DNA from: Negativicoccus succinicivorans
Lineage (GTDB): Bacteria; Bacillota; Negativicutes; Veillonellales; Negativicoccaceae
Reading direction: 5' to 3'
Assembly: GCF_018373335.1 (NCBI RefSeq)
Contig: NZ_JAHAHH010000015.1
Coordinates: forward strand, 1-17,361
DNA length: 17,361 nt
This document shows positions 6,759 to 13,736 of the stretch, in pieces (position 1 is the first letter of the stretch; each line of letters opens with the position of its first letter). The position numbers and the translations under genes are program-made. The notes under the pieces were generated by a model. It saw only the letters and a list, made by a program, of their open reading frames with translations, did no database searches and was not told the DNA's origin.

Positions 6759-7028
6759 ATGGCGAAAAAGTCCATGATTGAACGTGAAAAGAAACGCCGT
6801 AAAATGGTGGAAAAATACGCGGCAAAACGCGCCGAATTGAAAGCTAAAGGCGATTACGCAGCGTTGAGCAAACTCCCCAAGGATGCTTCCCCGACACGCT
6901 TGCACAATCGATGCCTTCTGACCGGACGTCCGCATGGTTACATGCGCAAGTTCGGCGTAAGTCGAATCGTTTTCCGCGATTTGGCGTATGAAGGTGAAAT
7001 CCCTGGCGTGAAAAAAGCCAGCTGGTAA
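6759..7028 (+). CDS. rpsN: 30S ribosomal protein S14, long zinc-free type
   Basis: The 89-residue protein reads MAKKSMIEREKKRRKMVEKY, then SKLPKDASPTRLHNRCLLTG and ends IPGVKKASW. This is S14, in the head of the small subunit near the A-site tRNA. It is the long C-minus form: only one Cys (residue 52) is present and the CxxC...CxxC zinc ribbon is absent. In many Firmicutes the spc-operon copy is instead the short form of about 61 residues with a zinc ribbon, while a long form similar to this one (YhzA/RpsN2 of B. subtilis) is a zinc-starvation paralogue encoded elsewhere. Here the long form sits at the main locus. The identification is certain; the evolutionary reading is inference. Confidence 0.97.
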   Translation: MAKKSMIEREKKRRKMVEKYAAKRAELKAKGDYAALSKLPKDASPTRLHNRCLLTGRPHGYMRKFGVSRIVFRDLAYEGEIPGVKKASW

Positions 7029-7057
7029 CGATTGTCCGTGGGAGGAGGTAAACTAAT

Positions 7058-7456
7058 ATGGGAATGACCGATCCGATTGCGGATATGTTAACGCGCATTC
7101 GCAACGCCAACTCGGCGCTGCACGCGAAAGTGGATATGCCCGCTTCGAAAAAGAAAGCTGCTATACTGGACATTCTGGCCCAAGAAGGCTACATCCACGG
7201 ATATGAAACTGTGGAAGAAGAAGGCCATCCGGTATTGCGCGTCACATTGAAATATGGCGCGAATAAAGAAAAAGTAATCACGGGTCTCAAACGTATTTCG
7301 AAACCCGGTTTGAAAGTTTATGCGAAGAAGGACGAATTACCCCGCGTTCTCGGTGGTTTGGGAGTCGCAGTAATTTCGACGTCCAAAGGCGTAATGAGCG
7401 ATCGTAAAGCCCGTCAGGCTGGTCTTGGCGGCGAAGTGATCGCTTACGTCTGGTAA
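7058..7456 (+). CDS. rpsH: 30S ribosomal protein S8
   Basis: The 132-residue product starts MGMTDPIADMLTRIRNANSA and ends with the S8 signature STSKGVMSDRKARQAGLGGEVIAYVW. S8 binds the central domain of 16S rRNA and is needed for platform assembly. In E. coli it represses the spc operon by binding near rplE. No similar mRNA structure was searched for here beyond reading by eye, and none was seen. GGGAGGAGG precedes the ATG at 7058, and an in-frame ATG codon follows two residues later, so the start could be three residues shorter. The larger form agrees with the family. Confidence 0.97.
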   Translation: MGMTDPIADMLTRIRNANSALHAKVDMPASKKKAAILDILAQEGYIHGYETVEEEGHPVLRVTLKYGANKEKVITGLKRISKPGLKVYAKKDELPRVLGGLGVAVISTSKGVMSDRKARQAGLGGEVIAYVW

Positions 7457-7471
7457 GTGAGGAGGTAACGC

Positions 7472-8011
7472 ATGTCACGTATTGGGAATCAACCGATTGC
7501 CATTCCGAGCGGAGTGGACATCACCTTGGACGGACATACCCTCACTGTAAAAGGACCGAAGGGTACGTTGTCCCACAAACTGCCGGAATCGATGCAGGTG
7601 GAAATCGCGGCGGATGAAGTCAAAGTTACGCGTCCGTCGGATGACAAAGAACATAAATCGTTGCACGGTCTGACCCGTTCGCTGATCAACAACATGGTGA
7701 TCGGTGTTACGGAAGGCTACTCGAAGACGCTCGAGATCGTTGGCGTCGGCTATCGTGCCGCGATGAAAGGTAAAAACTTGAACTTGACACTCGGTTTCTC
7801 GCACCCTGTGGTAATGGAACCGCCGGCGGGTATCGAATTTGAAACCCCGGAACCGACGAAAATTATTGTCAAAGGTGCGGATAAAGAAGTCGTCGGCCAA
7901 GTCGCTGCGGAAATTCGCGACTGGCGTAAACCGGAGCCGTATAAAGGCAAAGGTGTTCGCTACGAAGGTGAACACGTACGTCGTAAAGCCGGCAAGACCG
8001 GTGCGAAATAG
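7472..8011 (+). CDS. rplF: 50S ribosomal protein L6
   Basis: This 179-residue protein begins MSRIGNQPIAIPSGVDITLD and contains both L6 repeats. The second ends in KPEPYKGKGVRYEGEHVRRKAGKTGAK, the highly conserved C-terminal signature. L6 lies near the factor-binding site and the sarcin-ricin loop of 23S rRNA and contributes to binding of elongation factors. AGTGAGGAGG precedes the ATG. The gene is in its normal place between rpsH and rplR, 15 bases after rpsH. Length and conserved residues are all as expected. Confidence 0.98.
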   Translation: MSRIGNQPIAIPSGVDITLDGHTLTVKGPKGTLSHKLPESMQVEIAADEVKVTRPSDDKEHKSLHGLTRSLINNMVIGVTEGYSKTLEIVGVGYRAAMKGKNLNLTLGFSHPVVMEPPAGIEFETPEPTKIIVKGADKEVVGQVAAEIRDWRKPEPYKGKGVRYEGEHVRRKAGKTGAK

Positions 8012-8031
8012 TTCGGAAGGGAGTGGACAAG

Positions 8032-8397
8032 TTGCGTAACAATTTACGAAATAAAGCACGTCAACGCCGTCACGCTCGTTTGCGTCGGCATATTGCCGGC
8101 ACGGCCGAACGTCCTCGCTTGAATGTCTATCGCAGCCTTGCTAACATTTACGCGCAGATCATTGATGATGCCAAAGGAACTACTTTGGTATCGGCAAGCT
8201 CTCTGGATGCGGAAGTGAAAGAAGCTCATGCCTACGGCGGTAACGTCGAAGCGGCGAAAGCGGTTGGAGAACTGATTGCCAAACGCGCGCAGGAAAAAGG
8301 CGTGAAAGAAGTAGTCTTTGACCGCGGCGGCCAGATTTATCACGGTCGTATTGCGGCGTTAGCAGAAGGTGCCCGTGAGGGCGGTTTGACATTCTAA
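8032..8397 (+). CDS. rplR: 50S ribosomal protein L18, TTG start preferred
   Basis: The protein is L18: RNKARQRRHARLRRHIAGTA, then ERPRLNVYRSLANIYAQIIDD and VVFDRGGQIYHGRIAALAEGAREGGL. It binds 5S rRNA with L5 in the central protuberance. An in-frame GTG at 8023 would touch the ribosome binding site GGAAGGGAG (8015-8023) and cannot be used efficiently. The TTG at 8032 lies eight bases beyond it and gives a normal 121-residue protein, so I prefer TTG. The GTG form would add three residues (124). This is one of two TTG starts in the cluster, the other being rpsK. Confidence 0.95.
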   Translation: MRNNLRNKARQRRHARLRRHIAGTAERPRLNVYRSLANIYAQIIDDAKGTTLVSASSLDAEVKEAHAYGGNVEAAKAVGELIAKRAQEKGVKEVVFDRGGQIYHGRIAALAEGAREGGLTF

Positions 8398-8416
8398 GCA
8401 AAGGAGGAAACGGTAG

Positions 8417-8917
8417 ATGGCAAGATTTGAAAAGAAAGAATCGGATCTGCAAGAGAAGGTCGTCTTTATCAATCGCGTAGCGAAAGTCGTTAAAGGCGGT
8501 ACCCGTTTTTCCTTCAGCGCTCTCGTCGTTGTAGGCGACGGTAAAGGTAACGTTGGCGCGGGTATGGGGAAAGCGAAAGAAGTTCCCGAAGCGATCCGCA
8601 AAGGCGTAGCAGATGCGAAGAAAAATATGGTTGCAGTTCACTTGAAAAACGGTACGATCCCGTATGCCGTCACAGGCATTTGCGGTGCGGGCCGCGTTTT
8701 CTTGAAACCGGCCGCAGAAGGTACCGGCGTTATCGCCGGCGGTCCTGTGCGTGTGGTTTTGGAACTCGCCGGGGTACGAAACATTTTGACGAAATCGATT
8801 GGTTCGGCAAACCCGATGAACATGGTCAAAGCGACTGTCAACGGCTTGCTCGAGCTCAAACGCGCGGAAGATATTGCGGCGTTGCGCGGCAAATCCGTCG
8901 AAGAGTTGTATAGCTGA
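8417..8917 (+). CDS. rpsE: 30S ribosomal protein S5
   Basis: The 166-residue product contains the N-terminal S5 double-stranded-RNA-binding fold, with VVFINRVAKVVKGGTRFSFS then ALVVVGDGKGNVGAGMGKAKEVPEAIRKG, and a C-terminal domain with AGVRNILTKSIGSANPMNMVKATVNGL. S5 lies at the mRNA entry channel beside S3 and S4 and affects decoding accuracy. The loop at about residues 24-32 (VVKGGTRFS) is where spectinomycin-resistance changes map in other bacteria; its residues look wild type. AAAGGAGGAAA precedes the ATG. The stop lies 11 bases before the preferred rpmD start. Confidence 0.98.
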   Translation: MARFEKKESDLQEKVVFINRVAKVVKGGTRFSFSALVVVGDGKGNVGAGMGKAKEVPEAIRKGVADAKKNMVAVHLKNGTIPYAVTGICGAGRVFLKPAAEGTGVIAGGPVRVVLELAGVRNILTKSIGSANPMNMVKATVNGLLELKRAEDIAALRGKSVEELYS

Positions 8918-8928
8918 GGAGGCGGATG

Positions 8929-9114
8929 ATGGCTAAGAAAGTTCAGATTCAATTGAAGAAAAGTCTGATCGGTTCGAACCAGACGCAGCGACAGACAGTC
9001 AAAGCATTGGGACTGAAGAAGACGAATTCGGTCGTCACCCAGGAATTGACACCGCAAATTGAAGGAATGATTCACCGAGTACGTCACTTGGTGGAAGTTA
9101 CAGACGCAGAATAA
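8929..9114 (+). CDS. rpmD: 50S ribosomal protein L30
   Basis: This small protein reads MAKKVQIQLKKSLIGSNQTQ, then RQTVKALGLKKTNSVVTQE and ends in MIHRVRHLVEVTDAE, matching L30 throughout. Two ATG codons stand in tandem at 8926 and 8929. The ribosome binding site GAGGAGG at 8916-8922 is three bases from the first and six from the second, so I choose 8929 (61 residues). Starting at 8926 would only add one Met. L30 is a small large-subunit protein found in most but not all bacteria. Its position between rpsE and rplO is standard. Confidence 0.96.
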   Translation: MAKKVQIQLKKSLIGSNQTQRQTVKALGLKKTNSVVTQELTPQIEGMIHRVRHLVEVTDAE

Positions 9115-9126
9115 GGAGGTGCAAGC

Positions 9127-9567
9127 ATGAAACTTCATGAACTGAGCCCCAACGAGGGTTCTCGCAAAGCACGTCGCCGTGTTGGTCGCGGTATCGGAAG
9201 CGGCATGGGCAAAACCTCCACGCGTGGTACGAAAGGTCTTTACTCGCGTTCGGGCGGCAGCGTTCGTCCGGGCTTTGAAGGCGGCCAGATGCCGTTGTAT
9301 CGTCGGTTGCCGAAGCGCGGTTTTACAAATATTCACGCCAAAGATTATGCGGAAGTGAATGTGAGCCAACTCAATCGGTTTGACGCGGGCGACGTTGTCG
9401 ATCCGGTCAGCTTGATTGAAAAAGGCATCTTGAAAAATGTACGCGATGGAGTACGTATCCTCGGTAACGGCGAACTGGAAAAAGCGGTTACTGTCAAAGC
9501 GCACGGTTTTACAAAGACGGCGCAGGAAAAAATCGAAGCAGCCGGCGGTAAAGTCGAGGTGCTCTGA
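9127..9567 (+). CDS. rplO: 50S ribosomal protein L15
   Basis: The 146-residue protein opens MKLHELSPNEGSRKARRRVG and runs through the Gly/Arg-rich L15 signature GRGIGSGMGKTSTRGTKG and RPGFEGGQMPLYRRLPKRGF. The C-terminal half ends in AHGFTKTAQEKIEAAGGKVEVL. The extended basic N-terminus threads into 23S rRNA. L15 assembles late and is near the tRNA-facing side of the large subunit. AAGGAGGTG at 9113-9121 precedes the ATG. Its TGA stop shares one base with the secY ATG (TGATG), suggesting translational coupling to the translocase gene. Confidence 0.98.
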   Translation: MKLHELSPNEGSRKARRRVGRGIGSGMGKTSTRGTKGLYSRSGGSVRPGFEGGQMPLYRRLPKRGFTNIHAKDYAEVNVSQLNRFDAGDVVDPVSLIEKGILKNVRDGVRILGNGELEKAVTVKAHGFTKTAQEKIEAAGGKVEVL

Positions 9568-10829
9568 TGCTCGAAAAACTTTCGAACATATTTCAGATCT
9601 CCGAATTACGGAACCGACTGATTTATACGTTCGTTATGTTTATGGTGTTTCGCGCCGGGATTCATATTCCGGTACCGGGCGTTGACGCCTCGGTGATCGA
9701 ACATCTCTTTTCGAGCGGCAGCCTGTTCGGTTTTTTGGATTTATTTGCCGGCGGTGCATTGAGCAAGTTTTCCATCTTTGCCATGAGTATTACCCCGTAC
9801 ATCAACGCATCGATTATTATGCAGTTGCTGACGGCGGTCGTACCTGTTTTTGAGGAGTGGAAAAAAGACGGCCAGGACGGCTTTAAAAAAATTCAGAAAG
9901 TAACCCGTTACGGCACGGTGGTCTTGGCCTTGATCCAAGCCTTTGGTATGGCCTACGGTTTACGCGCCAATCAAGCATTGGTCGATAACAGTTATTTAAC
10001 GGTACTGATGATTACGCTGACACTGACCGCGGGAACCTGCTTCCTGATGTGGGTCGGGGAACAGATCACGGAAAAAGGTGTCGGCAACGGCATTTCGTTA
10101 ATCATCTTTGCCGGTATCGTGGCACGGATGCCGGCCGGCATCCAGGTCATTATGGAATACTTGCGGACCGGCACCATCAACTTTTTCCAAGCCGGTTTAT
10201 TCGCCGTCATCGCGATCGCCATGATTGTGATTGTCGTTGCGGTAACGCAGGGTGCGCGTCGCATTCCCGTTCAGTATTCCAAGCGGGTTGTCGGTCGTAA
10301 AATGTACGGCGGACACTCCTCGCACCTGCCTTTGAAAGTCAATCAGGCCGGTGTTATTCCCATCATCTTCGCATCGTCGATTTTGATGCTGCCGATTACC
10401 ATGGCGCAATTCATCGATGTCCCGTGGATCAAAGAGATGGCGAATCTCTTTACCTGGGGAACGGTATTAAATACCGTATTGTATGCGATTTTGATTGTTT
10501 TCTTTACCTACTTCTACACGGCGATCTCTGTCAATATTACGGATATTGCCGATAATATGAAAAAGTACGGCGGCTTTGTTCCGGGCATTCGTCCGGGAAA
10601 ACCGACCGCTGATTACTTGGATCGCGTATTGACGCGGATCACGCTCGCCGGCGCGTTTTTCCTGGCGTTCGTGGCGGTACTTCCCAACATTTTGGGAAAC
10701 ATCACCGGCATTCAAGGTGTATACTTTGGTGGGACGGCTCTTTTGATCGTAGTAGGTGTCGCCCTGGATACCATGAAGCAAATTGAATCGATGATGATTA
10801 CGCGTCACTATGAAGGTTTCATGAAGTAA
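9567..10829 (+). CDS. secY: Protein translocase subunit SecY
   Basis: This 420-residue membrane protein is SecY, the channel of the Sec translocase in the cytoplasmic membrane, working with SecE, SecG and SecA. It begins MLEKLSNIFQISELRNRLIY with the first transmembrane helix starting at about residue 18. The plug-region signature GGALSKFSIFAMSITPYINASII is present, as are GNGISLIIFAGIVAR and, near the C-terminal cytoplasmic loop that binds SecA, the KYGGFVPGIRPGKPTADYL motif. Ten hydrophobic segments can be counted by eye. The ATG overlaps the rplO stop, and GAGGTG inside rplO (9556-9561) is the probable ribosome binding site. The length is normal for Firmicutes. Confidence 0.97.
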   Translation: MLEKLSNIFQISELRNRLIYTFVMFMVFRAGIHIPVPGVDASVIEHLFSSGSLFGFLDLFAGGALSKFSIFAMSITPYINASIIMQLLTAVVPVFEEWKKDGQDGFKKIQKVTRYGTVVLALIQAFGMAYGLRANQALVDNSYLTVLMITLTLTAGTCFLMWVGEQITEKGVGNGISLIIFAGIVARMPAGIQVIMEYLRTGTINFFQAGLFAVIAIAMIVIVVAVTQGARRIPVQYSKRVVGRKMYGGHSSHLPLKVNQAGVIPIIFASSILMLPITMAQFIDVPWIKEMANLFTWGTVLNTVLYAILIVFFTYFYTAISVNITDIADNMKKYGGFVPGIRPGKPTADYLDRVLTRITLAGAFFLAFVAVLPNILGNITGIQGVYFGGTALLIVVGVALDTMKQIESMMITRHYEGFMK

Positions 10830-10842
10830 GGAGATGGGAACG

Positions 10843-11493
10843 ATGTACATTTTGTTAATGGGACCGCCCGGCGCCGGTAAAGGTACGCAAGCGGAACGAC
10901 TCATCGAAAAGTATGGGATTCCTCAAATTTCGACGGGCGACATGTTCCGCGCGGCCGTAAAAAACGGCACGCCGCTCGGTTTGGAAGCAAAAAAACACAT
11001 GGATAACGGTACGCTGGTACCCGATGAAGTGACGATCGGCATTGTCCGCGAGCGCTTGGCGCAACCGGATGCGCGTGACGGCTTCATCTTGGACGGTTTC
11101 CCGCGTACGACGGCGCAGGCGGTAGCGTTGGATGCGATTCTGCGTGAACTTAATATCACGTTGGACGGCATTATCAACATTGCGGTTCCGAATGAAGAAT
11201 TGGTCCGCCGCACCAGCGGTCGGCTGATTTGCCGCACATGTGGTGCGACGTATCATAAAGCGTTTAATCCGCCGCAAAAAGCCGGTGTCTGCGATAAAGA
11301 TGCCGGTGAGCTGTACCAACGTGACGATGATCAGGAAGCTGTCGTCAAAGAACGTTTAGCCGTCTACGGACAGCAGACCAAGCCTTTGATCGATTACTAC
11401 AAAAATAACGGACATTATGTAGAAATTGACGGGCTGCAAGATATGGAAGACGTCTTCAATGACATCGTTACCGCCTTGGAAAAGAAGGACTGA
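10843..11493 (+). CDS. adk: Adenylate kinase, zinc LID type
   Basis: The enzyme catalyses ATP + AMP = 2 ADP. From the ATG at 10843 the product has 216 residues, with the P-loop GPPGAGKGT at 7-15, the AMP-site segment STGDMFRAA at 30-38 and DGFPRT at 84-89. The LID carries C130, C133, C150 and D153, the Cys3-Asp zinc set known from B. subtilis adenylate kinase. An upstream in-frame ATG at 10834 abuts the ribosome binding site AAGGAG (10828-10833) and would add only three residues; the ATG at 10843 is nine bases away and gives the usual N-terminus. The gene follows secY directly, as in most Firmicutes. Confidence 0.97.
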   Translation: MYILLMGPPGAGKGTQAERLIEKYGIPQISTGDMFRAAVKNGTPLGLEAKKHMDNGTLVPDEVTIGIVRERLAQPDARDGFILDGFPRTTAQAVALDAILRELNITLDGIINIAVPNEELVRRTSGRLICRTCGATYHKAFNPPQKAGVCDKDAGELYQRDDDQEAVVKERLAVYGQQTKPLIDYYKNNGHYVEIDGLQDMEDVFNDIVTALEKKD

Positions 11494-11495
11494 CA

Positions 11496-12248
11496 ATGAT
11501 CATTCTGCGATCCGCCCGCGAGATCGAGCGCATTGCCGCCGCCGGCAAAATTGCCGCGCAGACGTTGCAGCTGCTCGCCGATAAGGCGGTTCCCGGTATT
11601 TCCACTTGGGAACTGGATCAAATAGCGGAAGAATACATTGTTCAGCAAGGAGCCGTTCCTGAATGCAAAGGGTATTACGGATTTCCGGGCTCGGTTTGTA
11701 TTTCGGTGAATGAAGGCGTAGTGCATGGCATCCCCTCCCAGCGAGTGATTCTCAAAGAGGGAGACATCGTCAGTCTGGATTTGGTGGTTACCAAAGACGG
11801 ATTTATGGGCGACACCGCTATGACAGTGCCGGTCGGCGAGATCAGTCCGGAAAAGCGACAGCTTTTGGACGTCACGCAGGGGGCGCTCAAAGCAGGCATC
11901 GCCGCCGCCGTAGTCGGCAACCATGTCGGCGATATCGGTCACGCGGTCTCGGCGTTTGTCAAGCCGTACCATTACGGCGTGGTCAAAGAATACGTCGGAC
12001 ACGGTATCGGCACCGAAATGCATGCGGAACCGGAAGTACCGAATTACGGTACTCCGCACACCGGCGATCGGCTGGAGGCGGGGATGATTCTTTGTATCGA
12101 GCCGATGATCAATCTCGGCACCGCACAGGTGCGCACTTTAAAAGACGGCTGGACTGTCGTGACAAAAGATCGCAAACCGTCCGCTCACTTTGAGCATACG
12201 ATTGCGATTACCGACGACGGCCCCCGCATTTTGACGGAGCGCTCATGA
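11496..12248 (+). CDS. map: Methionine aminopeptidase, type I
   Basis: This 250-residue cytoplasmic metalloenzyme removes the initiator Met from new proteins. All five metal ligands are visible: D95 (SLDLVV), D106 (MGDTAM), H169 (YVGHGIG), E202 (CIEPMI) and E233 (HFEHTI). The catalytic His of the VNEGVVHGIP segment is residue 77. The protein has no N-terminal zinc-finger extension, so it is the short bacterial type. It starts two bases after the adk stop, with AAGGA inside adk as a modest ribosome binding site. It overlaps the next gene by four bases (ATGA), which suggests coupled translation. Confidence 0.97.
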   Translation: MIILRSAREIERIAAAGKIAAQTLQLLADKAVPGISTWELDQIAEEYIVQQGAVPECKGYYGFPGSVCISVNEGVVHGIPSQRVILKEGDIVSLDLVVTKDGFMGDTAMTVPVGEISPEKRQLLDVTQGALKAGIAAAVVGNHVGDIGHAVSAFVKPYHYGVVKEYVGHGIGTEMHAEPEVPNYGTPHTGDRLEAGMILCIEPMINLGTAQVRTLKDGWTVVTKDRKPSAHFEHTIAITDDGPRILTERS

Positions 12249-12565
12249 CCGAAACCAGACCGCTCTCTCCCGGCACTATCGTTGAGGCGACTGCCGGACG
12301 CGAACGAGGGCAATGGTTCCTGGTGTTGCGTTGTCAAGATGCCTCGTATGTGGAGCTTGCCGACGGGCGCAAACGTCCGGTCGCGCAACCCAAAACAAAG
12401 AATCGTCGACATGTGCGTGTACGCGTCGCCGCCGATTCCGATGCGGCCTATCACCGCACGCATCCTCATTCGCCGTGGCGGGATGAAGAAATCCGCGCTG
12501 CGATTACCCAAGCAAAAGCTGGACTGCAAAAAGGAGGCTTTGATGAGCAAGGAAGATGTCATTGA
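12245..12565 (+). CDS. KOW-domain RNA-binding protein between map and infA
   Basis: The 106-residue protein has an N-terminal KOW-like barrel at about residues 7-50 (LSPGTIVEATAGRERGQWFL, then VELADGRKRPVAQPKTKN). A charged C-terminal half with a helical look follows (DEEIRAAITQAKAGLQKG). Proteins of this type, related to the archaeal/eukaryotic L14e-like KOW proteins, occur at this place in many Firmicutes (ybzG in B. subtilis, from memory). They are presumed to bind RNA or ribosomes, but their role is poorly known. The start overlaps map by four bases, with GGAG at 12236-12239. The end overlaps infA by 23 bases, and the infA ribosome binding site lies inside this gene. The function is inferred from fold and location only. 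Confidence 0.85.
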   Translation: MTETRPLSPGTIVEATAGRERGQWFLVLRCQDASYVELADGRKRPVAQPKTKNRRHVRVRVAADSDAAYHRTHPHSPWRDEEIRAAITQAKAGLQKGGFDEQGRCH

Positions 12566-12761
12566 AGTAGAGGGTAAAGTCATTGAAGCGTTACCGGGCG
12601 CTATGTTTAAAGTAAAGCTTGAAAACAGTCACATTGTTTTGGCGCATGTATCCGGTAAAATGCGGATGAATTTTATCCGTATCCTTCCCGGCGACCGAGT
12701 CACTTTGGAATTGACTCCGTACGACTTAAACCGGGGCCGGATTACCTATCGCTTCAAGTAA
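12543..12761 (+). CDS. infA: Translation initiation factor IF-1
   Basis: IF-1 is a 72-residue OB-fold protein that binds the small-subunit A site and works with IF-2 and IF-3 during initiation. From the ATG at 12543 the product reads MSKEDVIEVEGKVIEALPGA, then FKVKLENSHIVLAHVSGKMRMNFIRI and ends GRITYRFK, a full-length and typical IF-1. The reading frame is open for 87 codons upstream, but that extension is only a second frame of the KOW gene. AAAAGGAGG just before the ATG fixes the start. The gene begins 23 bases inside the end of the KOW gene, so ribosomes finishing that gene may feed infA. Confidence 0.97.
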   Translation: MSKEDVIEVEGKVIEALPGAMFKVKLENSHIVLAHVSGKMRMNFIRILPGDRVTLELTPYDLNRGRITYRFK

Positions 12762-12784
12762 GACCCTATTAAAGGAGGTTCAAC

Positions 12785-12898
12785 ATGAAAGTCAGACCGT
12801 CCGTAAAAAAGGTTTGCGATAAATGCAAAATCATTAAACGCAAAGGCCGTGTCATGGTCATTTGCGACAACCCGAAACATAAACAACGTCAAGGATAA
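12785..12898 (+). CDS. rpmJ: 50S ribosomal protein L36, zinc-binding type
   Basis: This very short gene encodes 37 residues, MKVRPSVKKVCDKCKIIKRK and then GRVMVICDNPKHKQRQG. It is L36, the smallest large-subunit protein. The zinc ligands C11, C14, C27 and H32 are all present, so this is the C-plus (zinc) form, in contrast to the zinc-free S14 of the same cluster. AAAGGAGG precedes the ATG with normal spacing. It stands between infA and rpsM, the universal position in Firmicutes. The identification is certain despite the length because both sequence and neighbours agree. Confidence 0.97.
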   Translation: MKVRPSVKKVCDKCKIIKRKGRVMVICDNPKHKQRQG

Positions 12899-12918
12899 GA
12901 ATAGGAGGTGGAGAGTAG

Positions 12919-13284
12919 ATGGCACGTATAGCCGGTGTAGACTTACCCCGTGATAAGCGCGTTGAGATTGGCTTAACCTATATTTATGGTATCGGCCTCA
13001 CTCTTTCCAAACAGGTATTGGAAAAGGCCGGTGTAAATCCGGATACGCGGGTACGCGACCTCACGGAAGATGAAGTTGCGAAACTGCGTGAAGCTTTGGA
13101 CGAATATAAAGTAGAAGGCGATCTCCGTCGTGAAGAATCGCTTAATATTAAACGTTTAGTGGAAATCAATTCGTATCGTGGCCGCCGTCACCGCGCAGGA
13201 TTGCCGGTCAACGGACAACGCACGAAAACGAATGCGCGTACACGCAAAGGTCCGAAGAAGACCATTGCCGGTAAAAAGAAATAA
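12919..13284 (+). CDS. rpsM: 30S ribosomal protein S13
   Basis: The 121-residue protein begins MARIAGVDLPRDKRVEIGLT and carries the helix-hairpin-helix region YIYGIGLTLSKQVLEKAGVN and the basic C-terminal tail SYRGRRHRAGLPVNGQRTKT followed by NARTRKGPKKTIAGKKK. S13 is in the head of the small subunit, pairs with S19, and contacts the P-site tRNA and L5. AGGAGG precedes the ATG at 12919. In E. coli the S4 protein represses translation from the start of this gene. Here the gene for S4 is not in the cluster, and I saw no obvious pseudoknot-like leader in the 20-base gap. Confidence 0.98.
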   Translation: MARIAGVDLPRDKRVEIGLTYIYGIGLTLSKQVLEKAGVNPDTRVRDLTEDEVAKLREALDEYKVEGDLRREESLNIKRLVEINSYRGRRHRAGLPVNGQRTKTNARTRKGPKKTIAGKKK

Positions 13285-13306
13285 GAAGTAAAGGAGGGGA
13301 CTTAAG

Positions 13307-13690
13307 TTGGCTAAAGTAAGAACCAAACGTAAAGAAAAGAAACACGTAGAGTCGGGGGCTGCACACATCCGCTCGACCTTCAACAACACGATCGTAACGA
13401 TTACCGATACGAACGGCAACACCCTTTCCTGGGCTTCTGCCGGCGGATTAGGTTTCCGCGGATCTCGTAAAAGCACTCCCTTTGCTGCGCAAATGGCCGC
13501 TGAACAGGCAGCTAAAGCAGCGATGGAACAGGGCTTGCGGGAAGTAGAAGTATATGTAAAGGGTCCGGGATCCGGCCGTGAAGCCGCGATCCGTGCGCTG
13601 CAAGCAGCGGGCCTTGATGTCAACATGATTAAGGACGTAACACCGATTCCCCATAACGGTTGCCGCCCCCCGAAACGCAGACGTGTCTAA
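13307..13690 (+). CDS. rpsK: 30S ribosomal protein S11
   Basis: The 127-residue product starts at TTG 13307, behind AAGGAGGGG, as MAKVRTKRKEKKHVESGAAH. It has the S11 signature IRSTFNNTIVTITDTNGNTL, then SWASAGGLGFRGSRKSTPFAAQMAAEQAAKAA and the conserved end DVTPIPHNGCRPPKRRRV. S11 is on the platform of the small subunit near the E site and interacts with S7 and the mRNA. No ATG or GTG lies at suitable spacing, so the TTG start is well supported. The next gene is rpoA, 46 bases downstream; no rpsD lies between them. Confidence 0.97.
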   Translation: MAKVRTKRKEKKHVESGAAHIRSTFNNTIVTITDTNGNTLSWASAGGLGFRGSRKSTPFAAQMAAEQAAKAAMEQGLREVEVYVKGPGSGREAAIRALQAAGLDVNMIKDVTPIPHNGCRPPKRRRV

Positions 13691-13736
13691 GCGTCGCTTT
13701 TGGGTGGTGTCAGTTGTATAGGAGGAGGTTTACCGC

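Noticed and set aside
6210..6935. Long antisense open frames (for example here, and at 8638-9504 and 15852-16688)
   Set aside because: They lie opposite well-supported genes, have no ribosome binding sites and read as low-complexity Phe/His/Arg-rich mirrors of codon bias.
12282..12542. Upstream extension of IF-1
   Set aside because: It is a second frame of the KOW gene; IF-1 is complete from 12543 with a strong ribosome binding site.
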